From JAAYAY01 sp964429355 (GTDB lineage Bacteria; Planctomycetota; Planctomycetia; Pirellulales; Thermoguttaceae), in assembly GCA_964429355.1 (NCBI GenBank), contig CAYSCH010000132.1, forward strand, positions 1 to 21,864: 21,864 bases of DNA, written 5' to 3'. Positions 17,401 through 21,864 of the stretch are shown here, piece after piece. Within the stretch, counting starts at the first letter, position 1, and every line of letters begins with the position of its first letter. The notes beneath the pieces are model-generated. The model saw nothing but the letters and a program-made list of their open reading frames with translations, was not told the origin of the DNA and did not search any database. The position numbers and the translations under genes were made by a program.

Positions 17401-19170
17401 ATGTTCTTATCACCGATTGACTGGACCATCATCGCCGTGTATCTCGTGATCTGCACGGTCGCCGGTATTCGCATGCGCCGGTACGTCACGAACGTCGACG
17501 ACTTTGCCGTCGCCTCTCGGGAGGTCGAATCCAGCCTCGGCATCGCCTCGCTGGCAGCAACCGAAGTCGGCATTGTCACCGTGGTCTACACGGCCCAGAT
17601 GGGCTTCACGAACGGTCCCGCGGGGGCAACCCCCGGCGTGCTGACGGCCTTGGCAATGCTCATCGTCGGCATCACCGGCTTCGTCATCGTGCCCCTTCGC
17701 GAAGCCCGAGTGATGACGATTCCCGAACTGTTCGAAAAGCGTTTCGGCGTACGCGTTCGCTGGCTTGCCGGCCTGGTCGTGATCCTCGGCGGCCTGTTGA
17801 ACATGGGCGTCTTTCTTCGCGCCGGGGGTGACTTCCTCATGCACGTGACCGGGATCAGCACTCTGGCCGGCTTTGAGGTCGACTTGTTCGGCCAGACCAT
17901 GAGCTTCGGCTACCTGGAACTGATGATGACCGGCCTGTTGGTGATCGTGCTCGTCTACACGGTTCTGGGTGGAATGCTCTCGGTGCTGATCACCGACTTT
18001 CTCCAGTTCCTCGTCATGGGACTGGGCATCGTGGTTGTTTCCTTGATGGTCCTCTGGTACATACCCTGGCCCCAATTCATCTCGGGGCTCTCGTCGGCCC
18101 ACGAGGCGGGCCAGCGCTATGTGGTGGCAGAGAAGGCCGAGACGGAGAGGATGCAAGCCGCCGCCGAGGAGATCGAAAAGACTCAGGGCGGGAAGGCTGC
18201 CGAGGCGTTCCTGGCCGCCGAAGCCCGCAAGAGAGGTGATGCCCTCAAGGCGGCGACGGGCGAATTGGCCAAACAGTCGGTCCTCGTCGACACGGTATCC
18301 GATCCGGCCCGTCCGCTGACCATGGCCCATCCCTTCAATCCTTTTGCCAGCGAAGGCATGGGATTCGGTTGGGTTCTCTGGCAGGCCATGACCGCCATTG
18401 CCGTGGTCACCACCTGGCAGACGACCATTGCTCGAGTGCTCGCCGCACGGGATGCCGACACGGCCAAGCGAGTCTACCGCGGCACCTGGTTCTACTTTGT
18501 CGGCCGTTTTGCTTTGCCGGGTCTGTGGGGCGCCGGAGCGTTTCTGTATTTTTCCGCCCACGGTGGGCTGCCGGTGGGTACCGCCAGCGAAACCGCGATG
18601 GCCGAGTTTCTCAGAATCATTCTCCCGACCGGCCTGCTCGGTATCCTGCTGGCCGCCATGCTCGCCGCCGAAATGTCGACCGACAGCGGTTACCTCCTGA
18701 CGTGGTCCACGGTCATCTACAACGACCTGATCACCCCTTGCCTGCGCCGGCCGCTGTCGAGCCGCGCCCGGCTCCTCACGATCCGCCTCGTCGTGGTCGC
18801 GATCGGTCTGTTCCTGGTCTTCTGGGGACTGTGGTACGAGATGTCCGGCGGCGTCTGGGAGTATCTTGCCGTTACCGGCAACATCTACCTGGCCAGCCTG
18901 TTCTCGCTCCTGGTCGGCGCCCTCTACTGGCGGGGCGCCAATAGCTGGGGGGCCGTTGCGGCCATTGTCCTCGGTGCCTGCGGACCACTCACCTTCCTGG
19001 TCATCAATGCCTTCGTCGGCAAAGGCTCCCCCTACCGGATTCCGGGGGAAGTGGCCGGCCTGGCCGCTTTCGGACTGGCCTTTGCCGGCATGATCGGAGG
19101 CTCCCTTATCGCCACCGCCCTGGGCAAGGTTTCGACTCCCATCGACACCGTCAAGGAGACAGGATCATGA
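17401..19170 (+). CDS. Sodium:solute symporter (SSS family) with a charged helical insert
   Basis: The protein has 589 residues and about a dozen or more hydrophobic segments starting at residue 8, so it is an inner-membrane transporter. Family features include SLAATEVGIVTVVYTAQMGF near the unwound first core helix, YTVLGGMLSVLITDFLQF, and AAEMSTDSGYLLTWSTVIYND, which corresponds to the conserved Ser/Thr-rich Na+-site helix. Na+-driven uptake of a small solute follows from the family; the substrate is not readable. Residues about 232-300 form an Ala/Glu/Lys-rich soluble insert (AEKAETERMQAAAEEIEK), probably a helical hairpin between membrane helices, which is not part of the core fold. The stop overlaps the start of the next gene (ATGA), so both are made together. 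A weak AAGG lies before the ATG, and a good promoter lies upstream. Confidence 0.93.
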   Translation: MFLSPIDWTIIAVYLVICTVAGIRMRRYVTNVDDFAVASREVESSLGIASLAATEVGIVTVVYTAQMGFTNGPAGATPGVLTALAMLIVGITGFVIVPLREARVMTIPELFEKRFGVRVRWLAGLVVILGGLLNMGVFLRAGGDFLMHVTGISTLAGFEVDLFGQTMSFGYLELMMTGLLVIVLVYTVLGGMLSVLITDFLQFLVMGLGIVVVSLMVLWYIPWPQFISGLSSAHEAGQRYVVAEKAETERMQAAAEEIEKTQGGKAAEAFLAAEARKRGDALKAATGELAKQSVLVDTVSDPARPLTMAHPFNPFASEGMGFGWVLWQAMTAIAVVTTWQTTIARVLAARDADTAKRVYRGTWFYFVGRFALPGLWGAGAFLYFSAHGGLPVGTASETAMAEFLRIILPTGLLGILLAAMLAAEMSTDSGYLLTWSTVIYNDLITPCLRRPLSSRARLLTIRLVVVAIGLFLVFWGLWYEMSGGVWEYLAVTGNIYLASLFSLLVGALYWRGANSWGAVAAIVLGACGPLTFLVINAFVGKGSPYRIPGEVAGLAAFGLAFAGMIGGSLIATALGKVSTPIDTVKETGS

Positions 19171-19331
19171 ATACGTTCTACATCTGGTTCTGGAGCGCGA
19201 TGATCCTGACGTCGATTGCCTGGTACACGATCCTGCTCTTTTACCTCGGCATCAAGGGCACGATCGAGATCCAGCGCATGAAAGCCACCCTCAGCAAACG
19301 CCAGGGCGATGCTGCGACGCCCGAGGCCTGA
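19167..19331 (+). CDS. Small single-pass membrane protein (54 aa), putative symporter accessory subunit
   Basis: The ATG at 19167 overlaps the symporter stop in ATGA, and a strong AAGGAG (19153-19158) lies eight bases upstream, so translation is well supported despite the short length. The product MNTFYIWFWSAMILTSIAWY... has one hydrophobic helix (about residues 4-28) followed by a basic, helical cytoplasmic tail ending in TPEA. Many sodium:solute and related symporters are encoded with a tiny helper membrane protein, so an accessory or stabilising subunit is likely; I cannot assign it to a named family. It ends 45 bases before the convergent rnd stop. Confidence 0.8.
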   Translation: MNTFYIWFWSAMILTSIAWYTILLFYLGIKGTIEIQRMKATLSKRQGDAATPEA

Positions 19332-19376
19332 TATGGCGGAGTCGGAAGATAGAGGCCCTCGCGGACGATGGGGGTG

Positions 19377-20570
19377 TCAGGAACGGCCGTTGCCGTCGAC
19401 CGGATCGAAGGCGAGAGGATGGTCGGAGGTGGGGTCGTCGACGCGCACGGCGATCTTGCCGCTGAGGAGATCGTCAAAGAGATTGCCGACCAGTTCGGCC
19501 CGCCAGCCCACCGACAGAGCCGGCACTTCGCCGCGGCGCCGGTCAGCCGTGCGATACGTGATCAGATCCCGGACGTCGTTCGGGCCGCCGACAAGCGAAG
19601 GGGCGAGCTGGCTCTGACGGGCGATGCTGCCGAGGGCCGAGAACAGGAATTGCCCGAGTACGGAGAGCTGGGGCTTCGATTCGGACAGGACCTTGGTCGG
19701 CCAATCCTCCTCCGGCAATTCCAGGGCCTCGGCGATACACTGGGCGATATCAGGAATTACCTTGACCAGGTTCCTCCGCTCAAAACCGCGGACGGCCCGA
19801 ATCCGCTTGGGATCGGAGGTTTGCCGCTTGGCGAGCTCGACGAGCAGATCGTCGCGAAGGACTCGCCGTGCCGGTATGTTGCGCCGCTCTGCTTCAAGTT
19901 CCCGCCAACGCCACAAGGCCCGAGCCAGGGCCAGGCTCTTCCGGTCCATTCCCGATCCACCTGAGAGCCGCCGCCAACGTTCCTGCTGGATCGATCGCTC
20001 GACTTCGTCCTGCCAGCGCTCCATCTCCTCCCGCAGCCAACCAGCGCGGTCCAGCTGATTGAGGCGGCCGTGGAGATAGTCGGCGATCTCCCGCAAATGG
20101 CGAACGTCGTCCAGAGCGTATTCGATTTGCCGTTCGCTCAACGGACGCCGGCGCCAATCGGTGCGTGTTTCGTGTTTCTTGGAACGGTCGCCGACGACTT
20201 TGAGGATCAGGTTGCGAAGGCCGATCGGGTACTCGATGCCAATCAAGCCCGCCGCCACCTGGGTATCGAAAAGTCGTTTTGGACGCTGAGCCACCGACCG
20301 GAGGCAGAACTCCAGATCTCCCCGTCCGGCATGGACAATCGTCTCATGATTCCCCTCGGTCAACGCCTTCCAGAAAGGGGTGATGTCTTCAATCGCCACC
20401 GTGTCGATGAGGGCCATCCCGTCCGGGGCGGCCACTTGGATCAGGCACAATTCCGGGCGATAGCTGTCTTCCGAGACGAACTCCGTGTCCATCGCGATCC
20501 ACTCGGCCTGAGAGAGCCGGTTGCAGTATTCGACAAGATCGTTCTGCCTGGTGAGGGTGAGATAGGACAC
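19377..20570 (-). CDS. rnd: Ribonuclease D (3'-5' exoribonuclease)
   Basis: The DEDDy exonuclease motifs are complete: DTEF (Asp28, Glu30), HAGRGDLEF (Asp85) and YALDDV (Tyr151, Asp155), numbered from the GTG at 20570. An HRDC-type helical domain follows (around DRKSLALARALWRWRELEAE and VLRDDLLVELAKR), as in E. coli RNase D (375 residues; this one has 397). It trims the 3' ends of tRNA precursors and other structured RNAs in the cytoplasm using two metal ions. The start is uncertain: GTG 20570 gives VSYLTLTRQND, which fits the usual N-terminus, while a TTG at 20594 would add eight residues; neither has a clear ribosome site. The DTEFVSEDSYRPELCLIQVA wording is typical of planctomycete homologues I know. 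The gene converges on the symporter unit. Confidence 0.94.
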   Translation of the reverse strand: MSYLTLTRQNDLVEYCNRLSQAEWIAMDTEFVSEDSYRPELCLIQVAAPDGMALIDTVAIEDITPFWKALTEGNHETIVHAGRGDLEFCLRSVAQRPKRLFDTQVAAGLIGIEYPIGLRNLILKVVGDRSKKHETRTDWRRRPLSERQIEYALDDVRHLREIADYLHGRLNQLDRAGWLREEMERWQDEVERSIQQERWRRLSGGSGMDRKSLALARALWRWRELEAERRNIPARRVLRDDLLVELAKRQTSDPKRIRAVRGFERRNLVKVIPDIAQCIAEALELPEEDWPTKVLSESKPQLSVLGQFLFSALGSIARQSQLAPSLVGGPNDVRDLITYRTADRRRGEVPALSVGWRAELVGNLFDDLLSGKIAVRVDDPTSDHPLAFDPVDGNGRS

Positions 20571-20594
20571 GGAGTGGGACCAAATAAACTGCAA

Positions 20595-20766
20595 GGGGGG
20601 CGTTAAGGTGGGCCGACAAGAAATTCATGATATTCCCTCTCGGCGCTGTTGAACAGATGGGCTCCCGGCGGCCCAACGTCGCACCAGTGCCCCCCGAGTG
20701 CCTGTGGGAGTTGCTCCCACTCCGCATCGCTGCGCCGCGAGCCGCCGGCCCTGGAGAGCCCGCCGG
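20595..20766. other. Intergenic region between the antiporter gene and rnd
   Basis: This short gap holds a perfect hairpin, GTGGGAG-TTG-CTCCCAC (20704-20720), about 47 bases past the antiporter stop, without a T-tract. On the plus strand a run around 20609-20662 reads WADKKFMIFPLGAVEQMG, faintly like the start of a creatininase-family protein but soon losing any likeness. No intact gene is visible. Confidence 0.5.
20704..20720 (-). terminator. Perfect 7-bp hairpin after the antiporter gene, possible terminator
   Basis: GTGGGAG (20704-20710), loop TTG, CTCCCAC (20714-20720). It lies downstream of the antiporter stop on the minus strand. No U-run follows, so termination would have to be non-canonical or Rho-dependent. 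Confidence 0.35.
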
Positions 20767-21864
20767 CTACGCGAAAATCCAGGTCGACAGCACCAGAACC
20801 GGCAGGAGGACCAGGACGCTGTAGAGCATGAAGCCAAAGAAACTGGGCATCTTCACGCCGGATTTTTCGGCAATCGCTTTGACCATGAAGTTGGGCCCGT
20901 TTCCGATATACGTCATGGCTCCCATGAACACCGCCCCGAAACTGATGGCCACCAGGAAAGGTTCCGCCACACCAGCCACCGTCCTGACTTCGGTGGCGGG
21001 CATGTTTGCGGCCAGGGCCTTCGCCGTTTCAAAAAAGACGACATAGGTTGGAGCATTGTCGAGAACGGACGACAGGGAGCCGGTTGCCCAGAAGAAGTGC
21101 GTTGGAGTGGTCAGTCCGAGCTCCGATCCCCTGGCGTTGAGGATCTGGAGCGGGGCCTGCATGCAGATAAAGATCCCGAAGAACAGGGCTGCCACTTCCA
21201 CGATCGCGTGGTAGTTGAAGTTGTTGGCGCGGCGAACCGCCCCGCTGCCCACGAGCAGCGACACGGCGACGAGGGCAAGCTGTACGATTTCGCGAGCGTA
21301 CATCCAGGGGTCCCAGCCCAGCAGGGGCTTGCCGGGGGCAAGCAGCGCCACGCCCAGCACCACGCCCACCAGGAGCGGCACGTTGGGCCAGAGTCCCGAG
21401 AATTGCAGCCTCCGAACCTGGGTCTCATCCCTCGCGATATCGGGCACCTGTTCCTTGGGATAACAGATGAAGCGGTCCCAGACGAAATAGATTGCCAGCA
21501 AGCTGCCGTTGACGAACAACCACTGGGGCCACAGAGCAAGAGTCCAGAGGAAGGGAACGCCTCGCAAGTAACCGAGAAACAGGGGAGGGTCGCCGATCGG
21601 CAGGAGGCAGCCGCCGCAGTTGCAGACGACGAAGATGAAGAAAACGACCGTGTGAACCTTGAAATGGCGTTCGCGGTTGGTTTCCAGGAGGGGCCGAATC
21701 AGCAGCATCGCGGCTCCGGTCGTCCCGATGAAGCTGGCCAGGAGGCCGCCAACTGTAAGAAAGGCCGTGTTGGTCGCGGGATGGGCCGGCAAATCGCCTT
21801 CGATCCTGATCCCGCCGCTGATCGTGTAAAGGCTGAAGGGCAGAACGATGAAGGGCAGGTACTC
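20767..21864 (-). CDS. Sodium:proton antiporter, ion-transporter superfamily (5' end outside window)
   Basis: The frame is open to the right edge: residues EYLPFIVLPFSLYTISGGIR precede the first internal methionine (21792), so the true start lies beyond the window and 365 residues are visible. The sequence is highly hydrophobic, with about nine or ten membrane segments. Characteristic pieces are LLASFIGTTGAAMLLIRPLL, CGGCLLPIGDPPLFLGYLRG and SLSSVLDNAPTYVVFF; the paired GTTGA and LDNAPTY regions are the re-entrant/unwound sites of NhaD/ArsB/CitMHS-type carriers. Homologues are annotated as sodium:proton antiporters or putative citrate transporters, so Na+/H+ exchange in the inner membrane is the likely role, but the ion is not proven by sequence. 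It is followed by a hairpin and then rnd on the same strand, 196 bases away, so cotranscription is possible but not evident. Confidence 0.9.
   Translation of the reverse strand, partial: EYLPFIVLPFSLYTISGGIRIEGDLPAHPATNTAFLTVGGLLASFIGTTGAAMLLIRPLLETNRERHFKVHTVVFFIFVVCNCGGCLLPIGDPPLFLGYLRGVPFLWTLALWPQWLFVNGSLLAIYFVWDRFICYPKEQVPDIARDETQVRRLQFSGLWPNVPLLVGVVLGVALLAPGKPLLGWDPWMYAREIVQLALVAVSLLVGSGAVRRANNFNYHAIVEVAALFFGIFICMQAPLQILNARGSELGLTTPTHFFWATGSLSSVLDNAPTYVVFFETAKALAANMPATEVRTVAGVAEPFLVAISFGAVFMGAMTYIGNGPNFMVKAIAEKSGVKMPSFFGFMLYSVLVLLPVLVLSTWIFA

Noticed and set aside
17410..18561. 383-codon minus-strand open frame
   Set aside because: His/Gly/Asp-rich mirror of the symporter gene; no ribosome site or family.
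1..21864. CRISPR arrays, tRNA/rRNA genes, insertion sequences or prophage genes
   Set aside because: I looked for repeat-spacer periodicity, cloverleaf-like segments, transposase or integrase motifs and terminal inverted repeats and saw none.

Overview
The window looks like a chromosomal segment of a GC-rich bacterium, most likely a planctomycete (Pirellulales-like). That guess rests on the ribonuclease D sequence style, a secreted heparinase II/III-like protein with an embedded Cys4 cluster, a Tat-exported DUF362 protein, and a symporter followed by a tiny membrane protein. It is inference from protein style, not a marker-gene placement. A run of 10 Ns at 16697-16706 shows this is a draft scaffold. 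I found no rRNA, tRNA, CRISPR array, insertion sequence or integrase.

Left half, minus strand (10337 down to the left edge): a tight five-gene operon. In transcription order it encodes a MoxR-type AAA+ ATPase, a DUF5682 protein, a VWA protein with a complete MIDAS, a protein with two SWIM zinc fingers, and a giant HEAT-repeat/DUF4132 protein cut off by the window edge. The first four genes overlap each other; the fifth follows after 11 bases. From memory, this is the gene set of the uncharacterised Escherichia coli yeh locus (yehL, yehM, yehP, yehQ, yehI), with the DUF4132 gene moved to the end. It is the best candidate here for a poorly described system: an ATP-driven MoxR/VWA remodelling machine with a possible hydrolase (DUF5682), two zinc fingers and a large scaffold. 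Its target is unknown.

Middle: a secreted heparinase II/III-family polysaccharide-lyase-like protein (minus), then about 1 kb of apparently non-coding DNA ending in a good intrinsic-terminator hairpin. Next comes a TPR protein (plus), a Tat-exported DUF362 protein interrupted by the N gap (plus), and a sodium:solute symporter translationally coupled to a 54-residue membrane protein (plus), the pair having its own sigma70-like promoter.

Right end, minus strand: ribonuclease D (rnd), convergent with the symporter unit, and a sodium:proton antiporter of the ion-transporter superfamily whose 5' end lies outside the window. The genes right of 10.8 kb look like ordinary housekeeping, transport and carbohydrate functions and show no obvious link to the five-gene operon.
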